A stretch of 64,000 bases of DNA from Parasalinivibrio latis (GTDB taxonomy: Bacteria; Pseudomonadota; Gammaproteobacteria; Enterobacterales; Vibrionaceae): the NCBI RefSeq assembly GCF_036825535.1, contig NZ_CP098812.1:1612001-1676000 (forward strand), given 5' to 3'. The notes under the pieces were generated by a model, which was not told where the DNA came from, searched no databases, and saw nothing but the letters and a program-made list of their open reading frames with translations. Both the position numbers and the translations under genes were made by a program. This document shows positions 27,195-34,945 of the stretch, piece by piece (position 1 is the first letter of the stretch; each line of letters starts with the position of its first letter).

Positions 27195-27323
27195 ATAGAT
27201 GTTGACCCTAAAAAATCCCTCAGGTATTTATCACCGTCCACGGTGAAGGCTATATGTTTGTCGGTGATTAACCCGGTAAACGTAAAGCTGAATGACAGAG
27301 CCGCCCACTGAGGCGGCTTTGTT
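27195..27323 (+). pseudogene. Duplicated torR 3'-end fragment with terminator (repeat copy 2)
   Basis: A 129-bp copy of torR codons from about residue 214 to the stop, plus its downstream hairpin. A 2-bp insertion (CCCTAAAAAATCCC against CCCTAAGAACCC) puts the first codons out of frame, and no start precedes it. It cannot encode a regulator. Its hairpin (27298-27318) lies 20 bp beyond the stop of the convergent zinc-ribbon gene and may terminate it. Confidence 0.88.
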
Positions 27324-27340
27324 TTATTCAAAGAGAGATG

Positions 27341-27577
27341 TTACTGAAATTCATCACCATGATTTTCTTTCACTTTATGACCGCATTCAGTACAAACCAC
27401 ATAGCGATCAACCAAGTCTAAAGACGCCAGGACAGGGCTTGCCGACCCACTGAAAAAACCTTCCAGAAAAGCCTTAAATTTTTCTTTTCTGCTGTTTCCA
27501 TACTTGGATGGTTTTTGCTTAATCAGTTCTTTATGAGGCGTCTCTTTACCGCACTTTTCGCAATATCTGATATCCAT
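27341..27577 (-). CDS. Small zinc-ribbon protein of unknown function
   Basis: A 78-residue protein with two CxxC knuckles, YCEKCGK near the N-terminus and VCTECGH near the C-terminus, predicted to share one zinc ion. Between them lies a basic, Lys-rich segment (QKPSKYGNSRKEKFKAFLEG). I do not recognise the family. It is a single gene that ends against the duplicated torR terminator; the base composition is AT-richer than tor. Confidence 0.6.
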   Translation of the reverse strand: MDIRYCEKCGKETPHKELIKQKPSKYGNSRKEKFKAFLEGFFSGSASPVLASLDLVDRYVVCTECGHKVKENHGDEFQ

Positions 27578-27650
27578 TATTTATAGCCTCGGATGAATGA
27601 CATTAACGCTTACAAATTTACCTGTTTGAGGAGACTTACATACCTTGATG

Positions 27651-28418
27651 TTAATCACGGTTGACGTTGTACATTGACGAATAGGTGTTCACTGATATCC
27701 GGTGAGTTGGACTGATTTCAGTTAACTTCCTGACGACCTCGTTGAAGGTGTTTTCTTCACCAAATGCCTTTACCAGCTTTGTGTAACGCGTTGAGGATGA
27801 AAACAACACGTGGGCCAGTTGCTCGGAGGTAACCTCAAGACTTAGGGTTCCCTGATGTATATTCGCAGGGTGAAAACCTGCAATATCACTGAAGTTAATT
27901 GCGTGGTCATAATCTGACGGGACAGGGTTCATCGCTATGCCAAGCATGTCCATGAAATCCATAAGCAGCACCTCAAAGTCATAAACCAAAACCGTTGCGT
28001 TTTTGGCGCAAACCCGCTTGATTTCTTCAACCAGCGCTTCGGATTTTGCGTATGACAATGAACCGGCAAAAGTGATGATATCAACAGAGCCATTTTCAGC
28101 CGGGATGTTTTCGCCGGTTCCAACGCTATAGCTTATCCGGTCAGTTCCCAGCGTTTGTCCAATCATGGATTCACTTGGATCAACCCCCCGCACTGTCTGA
28201 CAGTATTCACTCAAGGCGACAGTGGATACTCCCGTCCCGCACCCGACATCCACACCGACATGGAATGATGGCAAGGAAGACAGGTTAGCGTTCAGTATCA
28301 TCTGATGGATCGGTGGGCGGTAGGCTGCGTAATGCTTTGATATTTCGGTGTTGTATTGTTCGCTCACTGTACGGATTCTCTGCTCTGTAGTTGCCAGGAG
28401 TAGCGCCTTATTATGCAT
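27651..28418 (-). CDS. Class I SAM-dependent methyltransferase
   Basis: A 255-residue Rossmann-fold methyltransferase. Motif I is VGVDVGCGTGVSTVAL (residues ~54-69), the acidic ribose-binding residue is in VRGVDPSESM, and motif IV region is VDIITFAGSLSYA, typical of the Methyltransf_11 family. The substrate cannot be told. The N-terminal ~45 residues (SKHYAAYRPPIHQMIL) resemble the small-molecule methyltransferases that act on fatty acids or trans-aconitate. It stands alone. Confidence 0.75.
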   Translation of the reverse strand: MHNKALLLATTEQRIRTVSEQYNTEISKHYAAYRPPIHQMILNANLSSLPSFHVGVDVGCGTGVSTVALSEYCQTVRGVDPSESMIGQTLGTDRISYSVGTGENIPAENGSVDIITFAGSLSYAKSEALVEEIKRVCAKNATVLVYDFEVLLMDFMDMLGIAMNPVPSDYDHAINFSDIAGFHPANIHQGTLSLEVTSEQLAHVLFSSSTRYTKLVKAFGEENTFNEVVRKLTEISPTHRISVNTYSSMYNVNRD

Positions 28419-28517
28419 ATAAAACCCGTTGGTTAATTGGGCTTGAGTCGCATTCGGGTGGCAATAACATTTAAAAAATCAGGGGATTGAGGTGAGCGAC
28501 GGAGCATGGAGATGGGG

Positions 28518-28541
28518 CATACCCGGCAAGCACCGGGTATG
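28518..28541. terminator. Stem-loop downstream of panP
   Basis: A 9-bp stem CATACCCGG / CCGGGTATG lies 18 bp beyond the panP stop. There is no T-run on the minus strand, so intrinsic termination is doubtful. Confidence 0.45.
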
Positions 28542-28558
28542 TTGGTTTGGGTATCGTT

Positions 28559-30220
28559 TCAGGCCGCCGCCTCAGTCAGGATACGGCTGGCAATTTCACG
28601 AAGCTTCGGCAGGGCGATTTCGCTGGTTTTTACAATCTCTTCCTGCTCGGAAAGGACGTTTTCCAGTATTTCATGGGTAGTCAGCGGGTTTGCAAGAACA
28701 ACCCGGAACACAGATGAAATCTTGCGGTTCCACTTTTCCGGTGTCAGGCGGGTACGGGAGACAAAAGAGTGTCCACTCTCACGCTGACGCTTTTGAACGA
28801 ACTCAGTGAGATCGTTAAGCAGATCCAGAATGGTTTCCCGGTCTTCTTCGGAAGCAACGTCCAGTGCCTTTTTGACGTCTTCCGGCACATAACGGTAGGT
28901 CAGCAGGCAAAGTTCCGGTTCGGTAACCAGCTCGAAGTTTTCACGCGCTTTAATCAACGCGGCAAAGTGTGCTGCTTTGTCGACGCTTTGGTCGATGAGC
29001 ATCTCGTATCCCTTACGGCTGATAATATTAAGTGCCGCGTAGAGCAACATGGCCATGCCACTGCGTGAGCCTTCCAAGGTGTGGCTGCCGAGGTCTTTTG
29101 AACCTTTACGCAATATGTATTCTGCGTGGTGCTCAATGGCAGATGCCAGGGTAGGGTCTTTGAAGATGACCATACCGGCGCCCATTGGAATATAGAGCTG
29201 CTTATGGGCATCAATCGTTACCGAGTCAGCCCGCTCAATGCCAGCCAGCTTCTGGCGCTGGTTGTTGGACATCAGGCTGGCTCCGCCCCAGGCCGCATCG
29301 ACGTGGAAATGGCAGCCTTCACGTTCGGCAATATCTGCCAGTGTGTTGAGCGGGTCGATATTTCCGGTTTCCGTGGTCCCGGCAACACCGACGATGGCAA
29401 ATGGCTTGATATTCTGCGCCTTCAGCGCCGAGATTTTTTCCTCAAGCAGATCGGTGCGGATACGGTTGTTGTCATCCGTTGGAATGGCAATCAGGCAATC
29501 ACGGCCGATCCCAAGCACGTCAGCAGCTTTTTTGAGCGAGTAATGCCCGCGTTCTGAGACCAAAACAGCGAGGCCGTCATAGCCATAATGCTTCATGGCG
29601 CGGAAGAAGCCTTCCTGGCCGATTCCTTTGAATTCACCATCCGGTTTCAGTAACTGATTCCGAGCTACCCACAGGGCGGTAATGTTGGCAACAGTCCCCC
29701 CGGAGCAGAATGCACCCAGCGAGTGATCCGCACTGTGCATCCAGTCGGTATACCAGCCAGCTTCTTTGCGGTAGATGAGGTTGTGCAACATACCCAGAAC
29801 CTGGCGCTCCAGCGGGGTAAACGCCTTGGAGGTTTCAATCTTTACCAGGTTCTGGTTGAGGCTAATCATTATTTTTGACAACGGCATCAGGAAGTAAGGC
29901 AGAGCCGATGTCATATGCCCGATAAAACGTGGGGAAGAGGTGTGGACGGAATGCGCCACCAGTTTATCGAGCAGGAATTCGGTGTGGTCAGAGACGAAAG
30001 TGGGATCTTCAGGAATGATTGGGTTGCTGAAGTCTTTCTCGATTTCAGCCAACGGCTGCTCAACAGCGGCGATGTGCTGCTGGAGAAAATTATCGAGGTT
30101 CTGGGAAATTTCGTTTTCGATTCGGCTCAGGGTCGAATTCGGCGCTTCTGGTACCGTAAAAATGCGATGCAGGGTTTCCGGCGTCGCTTCGGCAGGTTTG
30201 GTGTAGTGTGCCTTTGCCAT
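28559..30220 (-). CDS. panP: Pyridoxal-dependent aspartate 1-decarboxylase PanP
   Basis: A 553-residue PLP-dependent group II decarboxylase. The PLP-binding Lys is in TIDAHKQLYIPMG, with HVDAAWGGASLMSNNQRQKL and AFCSGGTVANITALWVARNQ supplying cofactor contacts. The length and N-terminal extension (ISQNLDNFLQQHIAAVEQPL) fit the PanP family rather than glutamate or DOPA decarboxylases. PanP makes beta-alanine from aspartate and replaces PanD for pantothenate synthesis in Vibrionaceae and relatives. The gene is monocistronic. Confidence 0.87.
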   Translation of the reverse strand: MAKAHYTKPAEATPETLHRIFTVPEAPNSTLSRIENEISQNLDNFLQQHIAAVEQPLAEIEKDFSNPIIPEDPTFVSDHTEFLLDKLVAHSVHTSSPRFIGHMTSALPYFLMPLSKIMISLNQNLVKIETSKAFTPLERQVLGMLHNLIYRKEAGWYTDWMHSADHSLGAFCSGGTVANITALWVARNQLLKPDGEFKGIGQEGFFRAMKHYGYDGLAVLVSERGHYSLKKAADVLGIGRDCLIAIPTDDNNRIRTDLLEEKISALKAQNIKPFAIVGVAGTTETGNIDPLNTLADIAEREGCHFHVDAAWGGASLMSNNQRQKLAGIERADSVTIDAHKQLYIPMGAGMVIFKDPTLASAIEHHAEYILRKGSKDLGSHTLEGSRSGMAMLLYAALNIISRKGYEMLIDQSVDKAAHFAALIKARENFELVTEPELCLLTYRYVPEDVKKALDVASEEDRETILDLLNDLTEFVQKRQRESGHSFVSRTRLTPEKWNRKISSVFRVVLANPLTTHEILENVLSEQEEIVKTSEIALPKLREIASRILTEAAA

Positions 30221-30349
30221 ATCGTTGATTTCTAGTTCTCTATACCATTCTGCACGCGGGAATGTCGCTCACCGGGCAGAGAAGAGGGACAACATACCAG
30301 AATTGACGGCGAAAATCAGAATGGTTTTTTCTCTGGTGACTGAATTATT

Positions 30350-30390
30350 GTACCAATCAGAATGACCAAGGAATTATCCCAATTGGTATT
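30350..30390. repeat. Short intergenic palindromic repeat, copy C
   Basis: TACCAATCAGAATGACC ... GAATTATCCCAATTGGTATT, the longest of three related elements. The arms are ACCAAT and ATTGGT. It lies upstream of panP. Confidence 0.65.
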
Positions 30391-30420
30391 AGTCAAAATC
30401 CGGGACAGGGATAGATAGAA

Positions 30421-30450
30421 GTCAGACCGGGTTGGTATACCCGGTCTGAC
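30421..30450 (-). terminator. Stem-loop downstream of the 30473 gene
   Basis: An 11-bp perfect stem GTCAGACCGGG / CCCGGTCTGAC with an 8-nt loop lies 22 bp beyond the stop codon. The following minus-strand bases are TTCTATCTA, so the U-run is poor. Confidence 0.6.
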
Positions 30451-30472
30451 TCAAGGGGATTCGGTAGGGAAA

Positions 30473-30982
30473 TTACTTGCACTCAGTGTTGCTGACGTCC
30501 AATACCGCGGTGTTGTAACGGTTGAGCGCTTCCTGGATGGCATCCGGGTGGCTCAGGATATCAGCCAGTGCACTTCGCATATCATAGTTCCGGGCATGGG
30601 GCGTGCTCTGGCGGAAGTTAAACACTTCTGCCGCTTTTTCTGACAGCGGGCCTTCGGTCTGGCTGAGTGTCTTGATATCGTCCTGGCTCAGGTTTAGCCA
30701 TCCTTCAACGGACGTATCGAGCTTCAATCTTCCCGGATCGTTTTCCAGGTAATAGTCAAAGGCCTCTTTATTAAACTCAAAGTGGTTTTTCCTGCCTTCG
30801 AGGAACCACTGGCTGACATCCTCAAGAGTGGCATCTTTCTCGACAGTGAGTTTTACCAGATCTTCATACCAGTTGATCGAAGCATCGACATACCCATGGT
30901 ATTTTTCAGACAGACAAGCGTTATTCTGGGCAAATACAGATAACGGAAGTAGGGCTAACATAAGAGCCAAAGCACGGGTCAT
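30473..30982 (-). CDS. Secreted/periplasmic protein of unknown function
   Basis: A 169-residue protein with a clear signal peptide (MTRALALMLALLPLSVFAQN, cleavage after FAQ or A). The mature part is acidic and helical, rich in Asp/Glu/Trp (SINWYEDLVKLTVEKDATLE), with two Cys (in NNACLSEK and at the C-terminal NTECK) that could form a disulfide linking the ends. I do not recognise a family. It stands alone between panP and the sugar-binding/two-component operon. Confidence 0.65.
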   Translation of the reverse strand: MTRALALMLALLPLSVFAQNNACLSEKYHGYVDASINWYEDLVKLTVEKDATLEDVSQWFLEGRKNHFEFNKEAFDYYLENDPGRLKLDTSVEGWLNLSQDDIKTLSQTEGPLSEKAAEVFNFRQSTPHARNYDMRSALADILSHPDAIQEALNRYNTAVLDVSNTECK

Positions 30983-31092
30983 AACAGCTTCCTTTTAATG
31001 AAATTTCCATTCCTGACGGGGCAGGGAACAGGCTTATTTTAATTGTTCCTTATTTGTGATTATTGTAGGAGTAATGTGTCTTGAATGAAATG

Positions 31093-31121
31093 CCATATCG
31101 GTCTTTGAATGACCGATATGG
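31093..31121 (-). terminator. Stem-loop after the sugar-binding protein gene
   Basis: An 11-bp perfect stem CCATATCGGTC / GACCGATATGG with a 7-nt loop, 29 bp past the stop at 31151. It is followed on the minus strand by CATTTCATTC, a weak U-run. Confidence 0.6.
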
Positions 31122-31150
31122 ATGCGTTAAAAGGAAAAGTGTGAGGTAGG

Positions 31151-32401
31151 TTAGTTCCGCACTGAGTAGATGGCTTTGGCGAGTTTCTCAGCTGCCTGTT
31201 CAGGGGTTTCCGTATCGCTCTGGAAGAATTGTGAAACCACATCAAAAACCGCATTTTGGACGTAACGCGTGCTGGCAAGGCCGTGAGACAGGCTTGGAAC
31301 CAGCTGATTGGTTGCCGCCCCGCGCAAAAATGCGTTCATGGCATCGACTGAACACTGATCGAAGCCATTCAAATCCATATCTACCCGAACCGGGATCGAG
31401 CCCTTGTTCAGGTTAAACGTTCGCTGGAAAGCCGGGTCAAGAATGGCGCTTGCCAGCGCTTTTTGGGCATCCGTATCATCTTTGTTCTGGAGACTGAAAA
31501 ACGCAAAACTGTCGATGTTGAACATAAAGGTGTTTTTCGTCCCCGGTGCCGGTGCGCAGAGATAATCTTTGCCCGGTTGTTTCCCTTCGGCTGCAAATTC
31601 CCCTTTTGCCCAGTCCCCCATCCATTGCATGGCAGCTTTGCCCTGAATGACCAAGTCTGTAGATTCGTTCCATTTCCGGCCGGCGGCCTCTGGGTCCATA
31701 TACTTTTTCATTCGTTTAAACTGGCGGAATGCTTCTGCCATCTTAGGGCCGGAAAGCGTTTTCTCATCCAGTTGGACAAAGGCTTTTTCGTAATCCCTGG
31801 CACCCAGCACCGAAAGTGCAATCGCATCAAATATCGTGGCTTCCTGCCAAGCTTCATCACTGAGTGCCACGGCGATGTAACCGGCTTCCTGGAGCTTATC
31901 CGCGGTAGTGAAAAACTCATCAAGTGTTTGAGGGACAGTGACCCCGGCTTTTTTCATCACTTCCGGGTTTACCCATAGCCAGTTGACCCGGTGGATATTG
32001 AACGGGACAGCAACGTAGTGGCCATCATACTTCATGATATTGGCAACCTGGGAGGGCAGAAGCTGGTCCCAGCTTTCTTTCTGGGCAACATCGTCAAGGT
32101 TGGTCAAAAAGCCAAGGCGTCCCCATTCCCGGATATCCGGGCCTTTAATTTGTGCCGCAGAGGGAGGGTTTCCGGACATCGCCCGGGTGATCAGCACATT
32201 CATTGCGTTTTCACCGGCAAGACCGGCAACGGCGATGTCCTCCCAAGAGTGGCCCCTGGCTTTCAGGGCACTTTTCAGGGATTCAACGGATTTAGCTTCA
32301 CCACCGGATGTCCACCAGTGCAGAACTTCAACATTACCGGCAGAGACTTGCTGGCAGTAGGCAAGTGCGAGGGAGAAACAAAGTGACTTAAGGGGGCTCA
32401 T
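31151..32401 (-). CDS. Sugar-type ABC solute-binding protein linked to a two-component system
   Basis: A 416-residue extracytoplasmic binding protein of the SBP_bac_1 family. The signal peptide ends near QQVSAG; the mature protein starts VEVLHWWTSGGEAKSVESLK, the motif of glucose/mannose binding proteins such as GtsA. Other family parts are GKAAMQWMGDWAKGEF and FPAPGT-like CAPAPGTKNTFMFNIDSFAF. No permease or ATPase gene is adjacent. Its start overlaps the sensor kinase stop (ATGA), making it the third gene of a regulator-kinase-binding protein operon. A role as sugar sensor feeding the kinase, or as component of a distant importer, is inferred. Confidence 0.85.
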   Translation of the reverse strand: MSPLKSLCFSLALAYCQQVSAGNVEVLHWWTSGGEAKSVESLKSALKARGHSWEDIAVAGLAGENAMNVLITRAMSGNPPSAAQIKGPDIREWGRLGFLTNLDDVAQKESWDQLLPSQVANIMKYDGHYVAVPFNIHRVNWLWVNPEVMKKAGVTVPQTLDEFFTTADKLQEAGYIAVALSDEAWQEATIFDAIALSVLGARDYEKAFVQLDEKTLSGPKMAEAFRQFKRMKKYMDPEAAGRKWNESTDLVIQGKAAMQWMGDWAKGEFAAEGKQPGKDYLCAPAPGTKNTFMFNIDSFAFFSLQNKDDTDAQKALASAILDPAFQRTFNLNKGSIPVRVDMDLNGFDQCSVDAMNAFLRGAATNQLVPSLSHGLASTRYVQNAVFDVVSQFFQSDTETPEQAAEKLAKAIYSVRN

Positions 32402-33894
32402 TTAAACAGTCTCGGGAGGCTGATATCGACACTAAGGCCACCTTCATCACGGTTGGAGAGAACAAGCTCGCCACCGTGGGCATGGATGATATTGCGGGCA
32501 ATACCCAGTCCCAGTCCGGAACCTTCAGCGTCGGTGTTAATACGATAGTAAGGGGCAAATACCCGATTCAGGGACGTTTCGGGGATACCGGGGCCATCAT
32601 CCTGAATGGAAATACGAATTTTATCATTGTCATCAAAGATATAGACTTCGACGTGCCCCCCGTGCAATACGGCATTGTCGATGAGGTTGCTGAGGCTGCG
32701 TTTGATGGCGAGCGGCTTGCACATCATTATCGCGTCTGTATCCGCGTTCAACCGGACGTTTTCGGTAGTGGCGTTATGGACTTCTGCAATGCTCTCAAGC
32801 AGGAGGTTGATGTCCACCTCCGCCAGGTTTTCGTGAATATCCGTGTCTTTTACCGTCTGCAATGCACCCTTTACCATGATTTCCAGCTCATCGAGATCTT
32901 TGTTGAACTTATCAATGGTTGTTTCGTCATCCAGCAGTTCTGCCCGGAGCCGCAGGCGGGTGATCGGGGTTTTCAGGTCATGGGAGATGGCACTGAATAA
33001 ACTTTCCCTGTCTTTGATATAACGTTGAAGGCGCATCTGCATCCGGTTGAATGCCCGGGTTGCAGTGATGATTTCAGCCGCCCCTTCTTCTTTAATCGGT
33101 GGTTGGTCGATAGACATACTCAGCCGGTCCGCCGCTTCAGCCAAGTGGCGCAAAGGCTTGGTCTGGCGACGGATCAACATGCCAGTGAAGATTAACAGCA
33201 GGGCAGTAATGGCAGTAATGAATATTGCCTGTTCAACCGTAAACAGGTTGTCTTCCAGCGTGACATAAGGTGCCGGGAGCAAGCCTGCAATATAAAGCCA
33301 TTCATTCTCAGCCAGTTGGATTTGCACTACCAGGATCGGTGGGTTCAGCGGCTGCAGTGTCAGGGTGTAATGTGCCCACGAGCGCGGTAAATCTGACAGC
33401 AGGATATTGTTGTTCAGAACGTGCAGCGTTTCCGGGCGGGAAAACTCAACATCGATAACCTTCAGGTTAGGCAGTTTCTGGTGAAGAACCTTGGATATGG
33501 TGTTGAGTGAGAGTGTTTTCAGCTCATTGTCCGGAATCGCATCGATGGTAATTTTCTCCTTGTTAAAGGAGACGAAAAAGCGGGCTCCACCCATATTGCG
33601 AAGTTGGTCCAGCGCAATATGGCGGTATTTCATCGGCAGTGATTCAAAGAACTTGGTGGTGGAAGCAAACATCTGCGCCATGGCATCAGAGGCGGATTTC
33701 AACCCCTCCATTTCCCTGTCCCGTGACTGGCTGAACCAGATTGATGTAGCAATGACCTGGGCCATCAAAACGGAAACCAGGGTTAACATAAGGGTGCGGG
33801 AGAGCAGGGAGCGAGGCCAGATAAAAGCGAACAGGCTTCTGGACGCTTTCTCCAGCGCATCCGGTGCGGGGCTGACATCCATGTCAGGCTTCAT
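32398..33894 (-). CDS. Sensor histidine kinase with periplasmic domain (GltS-like)
   Basis: A 498-residue inner-membrane kinase. TM1 is at ~33-54, a periplasmic sensor spans ~55-222, TM2 ~223-241, HAMP ~242-295, HisKA with H305 (AISHDLKTPITRLRLRA), and a HATPase domain with NLIDNAVLHG, DDGPGIP and GSGLGLGIARNII. It should phosphorylate the response regulator encoded just upstream (11-bp overlap). The co-encoded sugar-binding protein suggests a periplasmic partner. The organisation recalls Pseudomonas GltR/GltS for glucose, which is inference only. Confidence 0.87.
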   Translation of the reverse strand: MKPDMDVSPAPDALEKASRSLFAFIWPRSLLSRTLMLTLVSVLMAQVIATSIWFSQSRDREMEGLKSASDAMAQMFASTTKFFESLPMKYRHIALDQLRNMGGARFFVSFNKEKITIDAIPDNELKTLSLNTISKVLHQKLPNLKVIDVEFSRPETLHVLNNNILLSDLPRSWAHYTLTLQPLNPPILVVQIQLAENEWLYIAGLLPAPYVTLEDNLFTVEQAIFITAITALLLIFTGMLIRRQTKPLRHLAEAADRLSMSIDQPPIKEEGAAEIITATRAFNRMQMRLQRYIKDRESLFSAISHDLKTPITRLRLRAELLDDETTIDKFNKDLDELEIMVKGALQTVKDTDIHENLAEVDINLLLESIAEVHNATTENVRLNADTDAIMMCKPLAIKRSLSNLIDNAVLHGGHVEVYIFDDNDKIRISIQDDGPGIPETSLNRVFAPYYRINTDAEGSGLGLGIARNIIHAHGGELVLSNRDEGGLSVDISLPRLFK

Positions 33895-34606
33895 AGGTTA
33901 TCTCGGCAATGAACAGGTAGCCGGTACCGCGCACCGTTTTGATAATTCGCGGCGATTTCCCGCTGTCTTTCAGGCGTTGCCTCAAGCGGCTGACCTGGAC
34001 ATCAATAGCGCGGTCATGGGGCTCTGCATCTTTACCTTTGAGCGCATTGGAAATGGCATTTCGGTCAAGCAGCTCCTGTGGGTGTTCCAAAAACAGCATC
34101 AGCAACGTGAAATCTGCCGGGGTCATATCCACTTCCAGGCCGGTTACCAGGTTGTTCAGGCGCATGGCAGCAGGGTCAACCCGCCATTGGTCGAACCGGA
34201 TAGCCTTGGCTTTGGACGTTGTGGTTTGCTGGAGCTGTTCTGTACGCCGGAGCAGGGCACGGATCCGTGCGACAAGCTGACGGGGGCTGAATGGCTTCGC
34301 AACGTAGTCATCCGCGCCGAGTTCCAGGCCAATGATCTGGTCGGTTTCATCGGATACCGCGGTGAGCATGATGATAGGAACGTTTGATGTACGGCGGACT
34401 TCCTTACACAAGGTAAAGCCGTCATCACCCGGCAGCATGATATCCAGAAGGATAAGGTCCGGGTATTGGCTTGCCACCTTGGTGCGCATTTCATTACCGT
34501 CACGAGCCGTGGTGACGTCGTATCCTGCTTTGGTCAGGTATTCCTGTAGCAGTTCACGGATTTCCACATCATCGTCTACGACCAAAATACGTTTTGCGGC
34601 TGACAT
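33884..34606 (-). CDS. OmpR-family response regulator (GltR-like)
   Basis: A 240-residue regulator with receiver (RILVVDDDVEIRELLQEYL, phospho-site in LLDIMLPGDDGF, ADDYVAKPF) and C-terminal winged helix (EPHDRAIDVQVSRLRQRLKD, VRGTGYLF). ATG 34606 is preceded by AAGGTG at good distance; a longer frame to 34627 lacks one. It heads the three-gene operon with the sensor kinase and sugar-binding protein. Its targets are not adjacent, apart perhaps from its own operon. Confidence 0.87.
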   Translation of the reverse strand: MSAAKRILVVDDDVEIRELLQEYLTKAGYDVTTARDGNEMRTKVASQYPDLILLDIMLPGDDGFTLCKEVRRTSNVPIIMLTAVSDETDQIIGLELGADDYVAKPFSPRQLVARIRALLRRTEQLQQTTTSKAKAIRFDQWRVDPAAMRLNNLVTGLEVDMTPADFTLLMLFLEHPQELLDRNAISNALKGKDAEPHDRAIDVQVSRLRQRLKDSGKSPRIIKTVRGTGYLFIAEITYEA

Positions 34607-34797
34607 CAAACCAACACCTTGTCTCAATGCAATTTTTCAATCTTCTATTATCCAAAAGTCCGGCGGGAAAGGCCAGATTCTCAATGTTTCGGCGTAAAGA
34701 AAGTGCTTGAATGTCGTTTATTTGAGCGAGGCTCTGCATCCAAAGTGAATAGAATCCGGCAAAGCAGGGCTGCAACGGCCAGTTACTTTTTATCTAT

Positions 34798-34829
34798 ATA
34801 AAAAAGCGGAGGCACCCGGCCTCCGCTTT
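34798..34829 (-). terminator. Rho-independent terminator of metPS
   Basis: A 10-bp perfect stem AAAGCGGAGG / CCTCCGCTTT with a 7-nt loop, followed by TTTTTATATA on the minus strand, 17 bp after the metS stop. Confidence 0.88.
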
Positions 34830-34845
34830 GCTCGTGACAGTGGGG

Positions 34846-34944
34846 TTAACTTTCTGAATGCATCGCTTTGTTAATGCACCAGTACGCACCGCCCCAGGTG
34901 ATGCCGAAACCGATCAGCATCATGATAATGGCTCCGAAAGTCAT
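34846..34944 (-). CDS. metS: MetS-type small subunit of NSS transporter
   Basis: A 32-residue single-helix membrane peptide starting MTFGAIIMMLIGFGITWGGA and ending NKAMHSES. It matches the MetS small-subunit family, which accompanies NSS-type methionine/alanine importers (MetPS of Corynebacterium). It begins one base after the stop of the transporter gene, with GGAG (GAAGGAGCG) as ribosome site inside that gene's end. It is likely needed for full transport activity. Confidence 0.85.
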   Translation of the reverse strand: MTFGAIIMMLIGFGITWGGAYWCINKAMHSES

Positions 34945-34945
34945 A

